Assembly (NCBI RefSeq): GCF_030052815.1
Contig: NC_079498.1
Coordinates: 78,664,992 to 78,728,991, forward strand
Source: Hevea brasiliensis
Taxonomy: Eukaryota > Streptophyta > Magnoliopsida > Malpighiales > Euphorbiaceae
Direction of reading: 5' to 3'
DNA length: 64,000 nt
Position 1 is the stretch's first letter. The number at the start of each line of letters is the position of its first letter. The translations under genes were made by a program, and so were the position numbers. The notes under the pieces are model-generated. The model saw nothing but the letters and a program-made list of their open reading frames with translations. It searched no databases and was not told the DNA's origin. This document shows positions 22,681 through 35,079 of the stretch, piece by piece.

Positions 22681-23640
22681 TAGTGATCTAAATGAATGCA
22701 ATGCCATGGTGAAAACTAACTCAAGTTCAAAACATAATTGGCACTTAAGGTTATGTCATGCTGTAGAAGATAGGATTGCAAAACTGAAGAAAATGGGGAT
22801 TCTATCCTCATTGGACTCTAAGCCTACTCCAACTTGTGAATCTTCCTTCAGGGCAAAATGACTAGATCACCCTTTGTTGGATAAGGGCTAAGGGCTGAAA
22901 ATATTTTGGAGCTAATACATAGTGATGTATGTGGTCCATTTAAGGAAATGGCTAGAGGCGGTTTTCATTACTTTATTACCTTTTCTGATGATAAATCAAG
23001 GTTTGGGTATTTGTATTTGATGAAATACAAACATGAATCCTTTGAAAAGTTCAAAGAATTTAAATCTGAAGTAGAAAATCAAACAGGAAAGAGTATTAAA
23101 GCTCTTCGATCATATCGTGGAGGTGAATATTTGAGTACTGAATTTGATGAATACTTGAGAGAGCACGGCATTGTTTCACAGCTGACTCCTCTAGGAATGC
23201 CATAGCTGAATGGTGTATATGAAAGGAGAAATCGTACCCTATTGGATATGGTACGTAGTATGATGAGCTATACTGATATACTAATCTCCTTTTTGGGGAT
23301 TTGCATTAGAATTAGCTTTATATATTCTGAATAGGATTCCATCAAAATCAGTTTCTTCCACACCTTATGAGATATGGCATGGAAGAAAACCAAGTTTTAA
23401 GCATGTTAAGATTTGGGGTTGTCCAGCTTATGTCAAAAAGCTGAAAACTGATAAATTGGAAACCAGATCAGAAAAAGGTCGATTTGTTAGATATCCAAAA
23501 GATAGTTTTGGATATTATTTTTATTTGCCTACATCACAAAAGGTTGTGGTGAGTAATGATGCCCGATTTCTTGAACAACAGTTTGTTCAAGAAGGAGGCA
23601 AAGGAAGGCAAATAGAGTTAGAATTGGAGAATTCTGATCA
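22681..23640 (+). pseudogene. C2 integrase region, catalytic Asp lost
   Basis: The pre-integrase zinc region HLRLCHAVEDR is followed by the core: LIHSDVCGPF, then FSDDKSRFGYLY, then LRSYRGGEYL, then ERRNRTLL. In copia integrases RSDRGGEY supplies the second catalytic Asp. Here the codon at 23113-23115 is TAT (Tyr); C3 keeps Asp. Further damage includes TAA near 22884, TAG at about 23203 and a frameshift near 23290. The segment ends with the acidic linker after SDQPTDQMDI. Confidence 0.85.
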
Positions 23641-25330
23641 ACCAACAGATCAGATGGATATAGATCCATCTAGTCAACCTACACCCGTTGATGAAACATC
23701 TACAGCTGTTCCTCGTAGAATAACCAGGGTATCTCACCCACCAGTGAGAAATGGTTTCCTTCATGAAAAAGAACAAGAGTTATCTACTCATGAAGAAGTA
23801 GATCATGGAGATGATCCACTTACTTATGAAGAAGCTATATCAGATATAGACTCTTCAAAATAGATTGATGCTATGAAATCCAAAATTGATTCCATGTATA
23901 AGAATCAAGTTTGGGATCTTATTGACCCACCTGAAGGTATTGTACCTATAGGGAACAAATGGGTTTTCAAGAAGAAAATTGGTTCTGATAGAAAGGTAGA
24001 GACCTATAAGGCAAGGCTAGTAGCGAAAAGGTTTCGCCAAAGGCAATGAATCGACTATGAGGAGACTTTCTCGCCTGTTGCCATACTTAAATCAATTAGG
24101 ATTCTTATAGCAATAGCTGCATATCATGATTATGAGATTTGGCAGATGGATGTCAAAACAGCTTTTCTCAATGGATACATTGAAGAAAACATTTTCATGG
24201 AAAAACCTAGGGATTTTGAATCCCAAGATGGTTCCAAGGTATGCAAACTAAAGCGATCCATTTATGGGTTGAAGCAAGCTTCGAGGAGTTGGAACATCCG
24301 TTTTAATGAAGCCATTAAATCCTTTGGTTTTATCAAAAAGGAGGATAAGCCATGTGTATATAAGAAGGTTAGTGACAGTGCTATCACTTTCCTTGTCTTA
24401 TATGTGGATGACATACTGTTGATGGGTAATGACATGTATATGTTGACAATTGAGAATGTATGATTGTCAAATACATTCTCCATGAAAGTCTTAGGGGAGG
24501 CAACCTATATTATTGGGATTCGCATCTATAGAGATAGAGCTAAAAGAATAATTGGTTTATCCCAAAGTCTATACTTGGAAAAGGTGTTAAAGAGGTTTAA
24601 CATGCTTGATTCCAAGAGAGGATTGTTACCAGTGAGACATGGTATCCACTTTTCTAAAGAGATGTCTCCAAAGACACTTGAAGAAAGAGACAAGATGGCC
24701 AAGATTCCATATGCTTCGGCGATTGGAAGTTTAATGTGTGCAATGTTGTGTACTAGGCCGGATATCACATATGCTATTAGTTTGACTAGCAGGTATCAAT
24801 CCAATCCAGGTTTGGAACACTGGATAGCTGTCAAGAATATCCTTAAGTACTGGAAAAGAACTAAGGATTTATTCTTGATATATGGAGGTGGAGACTTGCA
24901 ATTGGATGATTATACTGATTCTGATTTCCAATCAGATATCATAAAAAGTCTACCTCTGGATTTGTGTTCATTTGTAATGGAGGCGCAGTCAGTTGGAAGA
25001 GTTTCAAACAGAGCACGACTGCAGATTACACTACCGAGGCTGACTATATTGCTGCATTAGATGCTACAAAGGAAACTATTTGGATAAAGAAGTTCGTGAT
25101 AGAACTTACAGTAGTTCCTTCCATTGAGTACACTGTGACAATAATGGAGCAGTCATACAGGCTAAGGAACCAAGGTCTCACCAAAAATCCAAACACATAG
25201 AAAGGCGCTACCACATTATCAGAGAAATAGTTAGACGAGGTGATGTAGCCATGCAGAAAATAGCATCAGTTGAAAATCCAGCTGATCCATTTACTAAGCC
25301 TATGTCATAGACTCAGCTAGACTGACATTT
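23641..25330 (+). pseudogene. pol: C2 reverse transcriptase and RNase H
   Basis: Typical copia RT motifs run in order: WVFKKKIGSD, ETYKARLVAK, DVKTAFLNGYIEE, SIYGLKQASRSW and the catalytic LYVDDILLMGND (YVDD codons 24401-24412, intact). The RNase H part reads DYTDSDFQSD, FVFICNGGAVSW and, near 25025-25060, TTEADYIAA. Stops lie at about 23861 (SSK*ID), 24047 (RQ*ID) and 24461; frameshifts lie near 24940 and 25010-25140. The C-terminal PADPFTKPMS is still readable near 25285. The RT core is catalytically plausible but the frame is not continuous. Confidence 0.87.
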
Positions 25331-25384
25331 TGAGAAGATGGGTCTAAGATATTGTAATGAATGACTCTAGTTCTAGTGGGAGAT

Positions 25385-27512
25385 TGTTCGTAGTATGCCC
25401 TAGAGCATATCAATTAGTGTGTATCTTGTACATGTTTTATTAATAAAAGGCATTTCCACTTTTCCGTTTACATAATATATTTATGTGTAATAGAAAAGGT
25501 CCATTGATATCTTGTTAGAAATTCTATTCTTAAGTTGTTAAGAATATGAGTGACAGTATTTCTAGTACAAATTATCATAAATAGGTTCACAATCGAGGAT
25601 ACTTCATAATAAGGACATGACTTATCCAGAAAGATTGTATTCATGTTTGTTCCCAAGTTATTTATATGAGATATAAATAAGATGGAATGGTGAGTCTCAT
25701 GCCATATGACAAACATGATAGGCACTTATAAATGATAAGTAGGCCGAACCAGTGACACTTATGACAAGCACATGGAGTTTACTCTTGTCAATGTATTGTC
25801 ATAAATCATATCAGTGCATATAATCTTTAGACCTGAGATAGCACAGTTATCTTGTATATAGGGAGTTTGACTTTGATACTGCTTTCATACTTTTACTGTG
25901 TATGGGTATATGGGCATGTGTTGGCTCCTACTAGTTATATATGGAGGTAGGTGTTGATCAAGATGGAATCTATTCCTCTAAGTAAATAGAGATAAAATCC
26001 TATGTTCATTTAATTGTTCTTGATGTTTCAAGTTCCTGACCAGGACAGATAGATTTAATCAGAAAAGAGTTTCTGATGAGAAAATCTTTTTAATCAAGAA
26101 CTGGAATTAAAAGGGAACATAATATTCATAGCAAATGGAGTTTGACATAAACCATGACTCCAGCTTGAGTTGGGATTTTGTAACAGAGAGATTCTAGTGC
26201 ATGGTAACATATGATTATAGGTTCATTTAAGGTAAACCTTATTACTAATTGGGTAGCCATGGCATGCTATGCTAGGTGTTAACCATGGTCTATGAGGTGC
26301 ATAAAATGATTTAGAAAAATCATTTATGGTGAGAAAGAGTTCTGATGATATTTAGAGTTGATATTATATCTCATTGCCAATTAGTGATGAGCCTAGTAAG
26401 TCACACACATACACAAGTTATCACCTAATTAAATATGATTTAATTAATTAATTAAAGAGTTTAATTGATTAATTAAATAGGTTTCGTTTGCAATTAGATT
26501 ACAAAGTCCCTAGCATGACTTGAAACCAAATCTAGGTTATTGGATGTACATTATAAGTTAAATTTATATTTAAAGTGTTTAAATATATATTTAAAGTGTT
26601 TAAATATGAATTTAATTAATGAGAAATTAATTAATAAAGATTAATTAATTAATTTATATTTGATATAAATTGATTAGAAGAAGAGAAATAATTATTTTGG
26701 GTTAAGAACTCAAAATTAAGACACAGGGGCATTTTGGTCATTTTACGGGGTGACATGTGGCACCATGAGATGGTGACACATGGCATTACACATAAGCTTG
26801 CTAAATGTCTTTTAATCATGTAAGATAATTAAAATTAAGATTAAATATAGGTTTGACACTTGGCACAATGTGATTGGGTCAATCAAACCTAGAACCAATC
26901 AGAGGATGACATGTGGCAAGGGTTTAATGTGTTAACCAAGCTATATAAGTGTTGTTATGAAGAGAAAAAAAACAACCAGTAGCTCCTCATCCTTGGTGCC
27001 ACCACCCAAGAGTTTCCCTTCTCTTTCTCTTCATCTCTCATCTATTCCAAGAGATTAGCAAACAATCTCTTGAATTAAAAATACTAGAAATTGTTTCTAG
27101 TGTCCTGTTTACATCTTTAATCTCAAAAAGGGCAGAACTTGATTTTCTAAATAATAAAAAAAGCTTTAGAAGCTGTTTAAGGGCTGCCATAGGTGTTCTT
27201 GGTGTGGACAAGCTAGAGAGACAACATCTGGTGTCCTGAAGACGCATCTGAAAGGCACAAATACACTGCAGTGCATCAAGAGGTTAGTGTATTTGTTCTT
27301 GATTTAATCTAGGGTTCTAAAATTAATCTGATTAATTTTAAAATCTTAAATGGAAAATACAGATCCAAAAACATATTAAAAGAGTTTTAATATATTGTTT
27401 ATCATTGAAATCAAATAGATAAAAATAAATCTTGCATGATGCATGTGACCCTAGGTGAAAATTTTTGAATTCAATGGTATAAACTTGTGTTTTTCACGCT
27501 TCCATTCCTTCA
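25385..27512 (+). repeat. C2 3' LTR
   Basis: A 2128-bp LTR starting TGTTCGTAGTATGCC and ending CATTCCTTCA, preceded by the purine tract AGTGGGAGA (25375-25383). U3 motifs lie at 26751, 26774, 26854 and 26907, with TATA at 26941. The target copy ATAGA follows at 27513-27517. Confidence 0.93.
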
Positions 27513-28200
27513 ATAGACTCAAATGTTCCTGGTCCTTTACCTCCAAAGGCCACTCAAGAGGAACATGAAACTTTGGACAAGTGGAAGGAGCATGATATGA
27601 GAGCTAAGTATTACATACTTACTTCTATGAGTAATGAGTTACAGAAGCAACATGAGAACATGCAGAGTGCCAGTGGGATCTTTCTTCACCTACAAGAGTT
27701 GTATAATGAGCATAGCAGGAATGCTAGGTTTGAGATATCTAGGTAGCTATTCCGCATGAGGATGTCTGAGGGATAGAATGTTGGGGATCATGTTCATAAG
27801 ATGATTCAGCTGATTGAGCAGTTGGAACATCTTGACTTTAATATGGATTTCCAACTGCAAATGGATTTGATCCTTTAGTCCCTTCCTGAGTTATTTGGGA
27901 ATTTTGTGACAAATTTTCATATGACTAAACAGGAATGCACCTTGGCTGGTTTACTCAACATGCTGGTTATTACCTAAAAGAATATGCTGGGCAATAAAGG
28001 AAAAGAGGTAACTTTGATTGCATCTTCTTCTGCTGGAAAGTCCAACAAGAAGAAGGGCAATTAGAAAAAGAAACCTCAAGTTCCAGGATCTTCCAAGAAG
28101 ATAGCCAAACAGAAAAACAAAGATCAAAGCTGACAAAGGCAAATGAAAGTGTTTCCACTAGCAGCAAAATAGGCACTGGAAAAGGAACTGCCCAGAGTAT
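27513..28200 (+). pseudogene. gag: C1 gag, remainder
   Basis: This continues the frame cut at 1552: DSNVPGPLPPKA, DKWKEHDMRAKYY, HLQELYNEHSRN. Many CAG/CAA/TGG-type codons are now stops (about 27747, 27774, 27876, 27975 and 28062), more than in C2, consistent with C1 being the oldest copia here. The zinc-knuckle region (about 28140-28190) is frameshifted and its second Cys codon is a stop in this copy but not in the duplicate at about 28500. Confidence 0.85.
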
Positions 28201-28828
28201 AGCAAGTAGTAGCAGCCTGCACTAACGAGATATTAGACTCTGGGTTAGCAAAAGCTCAACTGTTGAAGCTTTAGCCATAGGATCGAAATCTTTATACATG
28301 TGCGGACATGTTTTGTATTTAAATAAGGTTATGCATATACTTGAAGCCTTTTAAGAACATCATTTCTATCTCTAGTTTGACTAGAGATGGTTATGAACTT
28401 CAGTTCATAAATGATGTTTGCAATATTTATTTTGGAAATAAATATGTTAGTTCAAGTTATATACATGATAAATAAAGATCAAAGCTGACAAAGGCAAATG
28501 AAAGTGTTTCCACTGCCAGCAAAATAGGCACTGGAAAAGGAACTGCCCAGAGTATAGCAAGTAGTAGCAGCCTGCACTAACGAGATATTAGACTCTGGGT
28601 TGGCAAAAGCTCAACTGTTGAAGCTTTAGCCATAGGATCGAAATCTTTATACATGTGTAGACATGTTTTGTATTTAAATAAGGTTATGCATATACTTGAA
28701 GCCTTTTAAGAACATCATTTCTATCTCTAATTTGACTAGAGATGGTTATGAACTTCAGTTCATAAATGATGTTTGCAATATTTATTTTGGAAATAAATAT
28801 GTTGGTTCAGGTTATATACATGATAAAC
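28119..28828 (+). repeat. Tandem duplication in C1 (unit about 355 bp)
   Basis: Bases from AAAGATCAAAGCTGACAAAGG (28119) recur at 28474 with few changes. Both copies cover the zinc knuckle, protease-proximal region and start of the pre-integrase region (VISISSLTRDGYE-like). The first copy breaks off after TACATGATA and restarts at AAAGATC. Local duplication is the simplest explanation. Confidence 0.88.
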
Positions 28829-29123
28829 TCTATTATCTAGATAATAATGTAAATACAAATCTAATGCAAGCAATCTAAAAGAATGCAATGCCATGATGAA
28901 AATCAACTCAAGTTCAAAATATATTTGGCACTTAAGGTTAGGTCATGTTGCGGAAGATAGGATTGCAAAGTTGGGGAAAATAAGGATTTTATCCTCATTG
29001 GGTTTTAGACCTACTCCAACTTGTGAATCCTGCCTTTAAGGCAAAATAACTAGATCACCCTTTGTTGGACAAGGACTAAGAGTTGAAAAATATTTTTGAT
29101 CGAATACATAGTGATGTATGTAG
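28330..29123 (+). pseudogene. C1 pre-integrase and start of integrase, cut by C3
   Basis: In the second copy of the duplication the frame reads SISNLTRDGYEL, VCNIYFGNKYVGSGY, LYYLDNN, then, frameshifted, WHLRLGHVAEDR and TCESCL around 28925-29035. The last readable codons, HSDVC (about 29107-29121), hold the first integrase Asp. C3 begins at 29124 and the rest of C1 lies right of the window. Stops and frameshifts are frequent. Confidence 0.8.
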
Positions 29124-31233
29124 TGAAGGAGTGAAAGCATGAAAAACACAAGTTTAGATCATTGAAATTCAAAATTTTTCTTTTAGGGTCAGATGCATCA
29201 TGCAAAATTTATTTTTATCTATTTGATTTCAATGATAAACAACATATTAAAACTCTTTTAATATATTTTTGGATCTACATTTGCCATTTAAGATTTTAGA
29301 ATTAATAGATTAATCCATTAGAATCTTAGATTAGATCAAAAACAAGTGTACTAACCTTTTGATGCACTACAGTGTGTTTGGCACCTTTGGGATGCGTCTT
29401 TAGGACACCAGATGTTGTCCCTCTAGCTTGTCCACACCAAGATCACCTATGGAAGCCCTTAAACAGCTTCTAAAGCTTTCCCAATCAATTAGAAAAATCA
29501 AGTTTTGCTTTTTGAGAGATTACAAATGTAAACAGGACACTAGAAACGATTTATAGTATTTTTAATTCAAGAGATTGTTAGCAAATCTCTTTGAATTGAT
29601 GAGAGATGAATAAGAAGAGAAGGGAGATGTTCTTTGGGTGGCGGCACCAAAGAAGAGCAGCAGCTTGTCTTTTTAGTTTTTCATAACAACACATTATATA
29701 GCTAGGTCATCACTTAAAACCCTTGCCACATGTCACCTTCTGATTGGCTCTAGGTTTAATTGACTCAATCACATTGTGCCAAGTGTCAAACCTAAATTTA
29801 ATCTTGACTTTAATCATCTTACATGATTAAAAGACATGACAAGCTTATGTGTAGTTCCATATGTCACCATCTCATGGTGCCACATGTCACCCTGTGAAAT
29901 GACCAAAATACCCCTTTGTCTTAATTTTGAGTTCTCAACCCAAAATAATTATTTCTCTTCTTCTAATCAATTTATATCAAATATAAATTAATTAATTAAT
30001 CTCTATTAATTAACTTCTCATTAATTAATTTAATATTTAAACACTTTAAATATAAATTTAACTTAGACTATACATCCAATAACCTAGATTTAGTTTCAAG
30101 CCATGCTAGGAACTTTGCAATCTAATAGTAGACCAAACCTATTTAATTAATCAATTAAACTCTTTAATTAATTAATTAAATCATATTTAATTTGGTGATT
30201 ACTTATGTATGTGTGTAACTTACTAGGCTCGTCACTAATTGGCAATGAGACATGATATCAACTCTTAATAGCATCAGAGCTCTTTGTTACCATAAATGAT
30301 TTCTCTAAATCATTTTATGCAGCTTATATACTATGGTTAACACCTAGTATAGCATGCCATAGCCACCCAATCAGTAATAAGGTTTACCTTAAATGAACCT
30401 ATAATTATATGTTTCCATACACTAGAATTTCTCTGTTACAAAATCCCAACTCAAGCTAGAGTCATGGTTTATGTCAAACCCCATTTGCTACGAATATTAC
30501 GTTCTCTTTTAATTCCAGTTCTTGATTAAAACATTTCTCATTAGAAACTCTTTTCTGATTAAATCTATCTATCCTGGCCAGGAACTTGAAACATCAAGAA
30601 CAATTAAATGAACATAGGATTTTATCCCTATTTACTTAGAGGAACATATTCCATCTTGATCAACACCTACCTCCATATATAACTAGTAGGAGCCAACACA
30701 TGCCCACATACCCATACACAGTATAAGTATGAAAGCAGTATCAAACTCAAACTACCTACATATAAGATAACTGTGCTATCTCAGGTCTAAAGATTATATG
30801 CACTGATATGATTTATGACAATACATTGACAAGAGTAAACTCCATGTGCTTCTCATAAGTATCACTGGTTCGACCTACTTATCATGTATAAGTGCCTATC
30901 ATGTTTGTCATATGGCATGAGACTCACCATTCCATCTTATTTACATCTCATATAAATAACTTGGGAACAAACATGATTACAATCTATTTGGATAAGTCAT
31001 GTGCTTATTGTGAAGTATCCTCGATTGTGAACCTATTTATGATACCTTGCACTAGAAATACTATCACTCATATTCTTAACAACTTAAGAATAGAATTTCT
31101 AACAAAATATCAATGGACTTTTTCTATTACATATAAATATATTATGTACATGGAAAAGTGAAAATGCCTTTTATTAATAAAAACATTTACAAGATACATA
31201 CTAAATGATATGCTCTAGGGCATACTACTGACA
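29124..31233 (-). repeat. C3 3' LTR
   Basis: A 2110-bp LTR. On the minus strand it starts TGTCAGTAGTATGCC (at 31233) and ends CACTCCTTCA (at 29124). The TATA box complement lies near 29693-29702 and the TGACAyrTGGCA motifs appear as complements between about 29720 and 29890. The ORF at 30892-31161 (+) is antisense and recurs in all LTR copies, so it is not counted as a gene. The adjacent internal ATCTCCCACT (31234-31243) is the complement of the purine tract. Confidence 0.93.
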
Positions 31234-31239
31234 ATCTCC

Positions 31240-31571
31240 CACTAGCACTAGAGCCATTCATTACAATATCTTAGACCCATCTTCTCAAGATGTCTGTCTA
31301 GCTGAGTTTGTGACATAGGCTTAGTGAATGGATCAGCTGGATTTTCAGCTGATGCTATTTGCTGCATGGCTACATCGCTTCGTCCAACTATTTCTCTGAT
31401 AATGTGGTAGCGCCTTTCTATGTGTTAGGATTTCTGGTGAGGCCGGGGTTCCTTAACCTGTATGACTGCTCCATTATTGTCACAGTGAAGTGGAACTGCT
31501 GACTCAATGGAAGGAACTACTATAAGTTCTGTCACGTACTTCTTTATCCAAACAGCTTCCTTTGCAGCATC
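31240..31571 (-). pseudogene. C3 RNase H, C-terminal part
   Basis: On the minus strand, from 31571 down: AAKEAVWIKKYVTEL, VPLHCDNNGAVIQ and EPRPHQKS, followed by the RNase H tail and the conserved ADPFTKPMS-type end near 31310-31340. The upstream half lies at 43573-44892 across the T3 insertion, and the codons join exactly at the TGATG duplication. A stop follows HQKS. Confidence 0.87.
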
Positions 31572-31576
31572 TGATG

Positions 31577-34500
31577 TGTCACACCTTACCCCTCTATAAG
31601 GCATAACATGATGCCATAGAATGCCTAATGAACTACCGAACTTCACCTACCGATAACTCATTAAGTACACTACAAGGGATTTTAAAACCAATTTCTTACA
31701 TTTTGGAAGTGGTGAGCATTTTGGTAGGAATTAAAAACATTTAATTGAAGTTTCAAAACTAGTAAAAATTTTTGACCATTTTTATTTGTCCGTAAATTTT
31801 GGAAAAATTTCGACAGAGTGTCGTCTATATTTGGAGAAAACAGCTCTTCAAAAACCTGTAAAAACACTTTCAATAATTGTTTCCACAACTCCTAACCACC
31901 AAAAGAACTCAAGTCAACACAATTCAATTTAAGTCCACAATTCAACCAAAGTTGTCATCTCAAAATACTCCATAAATTCATTCACATCGCATGTAATACT
32001 TCATTTACAAATACAGATCTTAATTTACAAAAAGAAAATTTAAAATATCATTATTACAATTTATTATACAACTGCTCAACTTTACATTGATACATAAGAC
32101 ATTACAATATTTACATCAAATAACTACAAGGTATAATTAAATACCCGTACAAAAAGATCGGCGAAGGCCTTGCCAATTTAGCAGCTCACTCTGCTGCTTT
32201 GTCCTTGCCCCTATCTGCGATAGCAAAATAAGCTATCGCTGAGTATAAAAATACTCAGTGGTGCATAATAAAAATTTGAAATGCAATACATAAAACATTC
32301 ATTGATAAATCACAATTTAAATATTTCACAATTATCAAAACTCATTATAGCACAATTTTGGTCAAACAATTTAATAAATATAGTGTTGCTAATTCATACA
32401 CAACTTAAGCCATGACACAAAATTTCCGATCAATGTCGTGTTGTACACCACGACAAAGCAATCTACAACCCCACTAATTGAAATCAATGAGGGAGGTGGC
32501 TAGCTAGCTAATGAGTACTCATCCGATCTACAACCTCAACTGGTAAGCTAGAGAGGGAGAAAAATAAACGATCTCAACCCCATAAATGGAGGAGGAATAA
32601 TGTGGTACTGTCATGCTAAGTGTGAACATAAAATCAATTCAAAACAAAGTACTCAAATAATTTAGGAAAGATCCCAAATAATTTCTAAAGTCATTTTTGC
32701 AGTCACAAAATGGCAACACAATTTATAAATAATACATCGTTTCCATAAAGCATAACAAGTCAAATTTTCACTTAGAAAATAATTACATAATTTATTGTGC
32801 ACAAACCTGACGTGAGTCGCCTCTAGGCCTTGACTCAGTCTCTTAGACCTTCCGGGTCTTTTTCAGCTGAAACACGAAATTTATAGTATCTCAGTGTCAT
32901 TGCCTCACAATAATTCCAAAAATTAATTTATATATGTTCAATTCTAGCCCTAATATGCTTAAACTTACATTCTTGAAAATTTTCATGTTGAGGTTACTAT
33001 TCATGGTACTATTCAAGTTAAAATATTGACTTTCTTATGCTTAATCGGTATGGTAAATCCAATTATACCTACATACCACATTTTGGTTAACTAACTTATT
33101 GGTTTTGGTCATTTTCTCAAAACTTAAGTTTTTTAGGCAAACTTTCAAATTTTCAGTTTTTGTGACCTATTTTGCACTGTTCCATTGGTCATGTTGCTGT
33201 TAGAATTTGGCCAAGTTTTCTTCATATAAATTGTTCCTTATTATCTTAACTTTATTTCCCTTTTTGAATCACTCCATTTGGAGTTTTGTAGCTCAAGTTA
33301 TAGCCATTTGAACATGGCTGGCCGGATTGGTCTAACCTAGATTTTCTGAGCACTAAAACTGGTTCTGGCAGTTTTAGGTCACCAAATTTGGGTGGCTAAA
33401 TGACTTGGTTAAGGGCATAATTTGGGTTTGTATTCTTCATAAAAGTTGTAGGTCTATATCTTAGCTTTCTACTGGTAAAATTTTAGGTCATTTGGAACTA
33501 CCTAGCCTAAGTTATGGCCAAATGAACAAACACTGTTCATTTGGTCATTTTTGTATAGGGCAGAACACCCAATTCCTTATTTGGCCAATTTGTTCACTAT
33601 GCTATGGCCACTTTTTGGGCATGATTCCTAAATTAAAAATATGTCATTTTGTGTCTAGTTTCATTCTCAATTGGCCTCACACCAATTAGGTTGATAAATT
33701 TTCAGTTTTGTTCCCTGAAAGGGACCTTGGTCATGCTGCTTGCAGAATGACCATATCCAATCCGAATTTCAATTTAGGTCTAACACTTCCAACACACTAC
33801 AATTGGTCATACATGGCCATTCTTCAACTCAAGCAAGGTCAAACACACCATTTAACTAATTCTCACACTTTTCTTCCCAAAACCCTAGGCGTCATACCCT
33901 AATTTTCATGCAATTCAAATCTAATGCATTCTAATCACCAATACATAGTTTACATACATAATTCAACTTAAACACCTATTCAAATACATCAATTCATTCA
34001 TTCTCAAACCCTAACCTACTGCTGGCCGAATTTCTATTTTGTCCACCATGCTTGGTTTTGTTTAATTTTTCCACAATTTCTAGATTAACTCATGCATATA
34101 AACATAATTCTAAAGAAAAATCTAGTGGTTAATTACTAACCTTTATACATAATTTTGCACCTCTCCAAACTTCTTCCTTTCTTCTTCTTTTTGTTGTCAA
34201 ACTCCTTATCAAGGTTCAAATACAAGATTTAATGATGGAAAGTAAGGTTTCTATGGTGGGATTTAGGTTTTCTGCAAGCTCAAAATGAGCTTTAATGGAG
34301 GATGAAGTGAGAGAGCTTTGGGAGAGAGAAGTGGGGCGACAACCTAGGAAGAAGAAGACCAAAATAATTTTTCTTTTATTTTGTTATTTTATGTGTATTT
34401 ATCATAAATTGACTTGGAAAAATTAATTCATTAATTTAATAATTATTTATGAGGTCATCCATGATGTTATGGAAGGTGATGTCATAAACTTTTTCCTTTT

Positions 34501-35035
34501 TTCTTTTTCTTTTGCATTTATTTTTCCATTAATTCTTTAATTTAATTCTTGATCCCAAAATTTTATTTTCTTTGATTTTATTTGATAGTTAGGTCAGGGG
34601 TCAGCTCTAGGGGTGAATTGACCAAATTGCCCCTCGTCGGTTCGATCCGGTTTGCGAATAATTCAATATTTCTTCCGGATCCCTAACCTAATTATTTGAC
34701 TGGCTTAACAATTCTTTTTCATGATTTTCTCTTTTCCACTGTGTTCGCAATAGTCCTAGGGACCGCGACGTCACATTTTACGATTTGAAATTCGAGTTTA
34801 AATCGACATCGCAGTCCTTCCCGAGAAGGTCACCCATCTCTGTGACTCTCGGCTCATTTAACCTCTTATGTTCTATTTTTCTTATTTATACTTAACTAAT
34901 TGACAATTACTAATTATTTGTGTTCAGGGCTTATCTAGTTGTCTTAGATGTGGTTTTAATCCCTTTAATTATCCAAACCGACACCGGTCACCGAAATAGT
35001 GAAATATACCAGGCTATACGAATAGAGGTGTTACA
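31577..35035 (-). repeat. T3 3' LTR
   Basis: Minus-strand ends are TGTAACACCTC (right) and GGTGTGACA (left). It keeps the hairpin (32239-32258), the block GAGCTACAAAACTCC (complement near 33285-33300), a splice-donor match (AAAGGTTAGT, complement near 34135-34145) and an acceptor match (CGTGTTTCAG, complement near 32866-32880). The adjacent polypurine tract is AAGGGAGAGAGAA (complement of 35037-35049). There is no gene in this stretch. Confidence 0.92.
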
Positions 35036-35079
35036 ATTCTCTCTCCCTTAAAATAAATTTCATCTCGAAATTTTACCTG

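Larger units (their letters stand above)
1553..27512 (+). mobile_element. C2: full-length copia element inserted in C1 gag
   Basis: Direct LTRs at 1553-3659 and 25385-27512 share TG...CA ends and are flanked by ATAGA (1548-1552 and 27513-27517). The gag frame of C1 resumes right after the second copy. A Met-type primer site follows the left LTR and a purine run (AGTGGGAGA, 25375-25383) precedes the right LTR. Removing T1 and its duplicated GATTA leaves about 9.7 kb, a normal size for a copia element with 2.1-kb LTRs. Internal order is leader, hairpin repeats, gag, integrase, reverse transcriptase, RNase H. The protease region is deleted and several stops and frameshifts are present, so it is non-autonomous. 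Confidence 0.93.
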
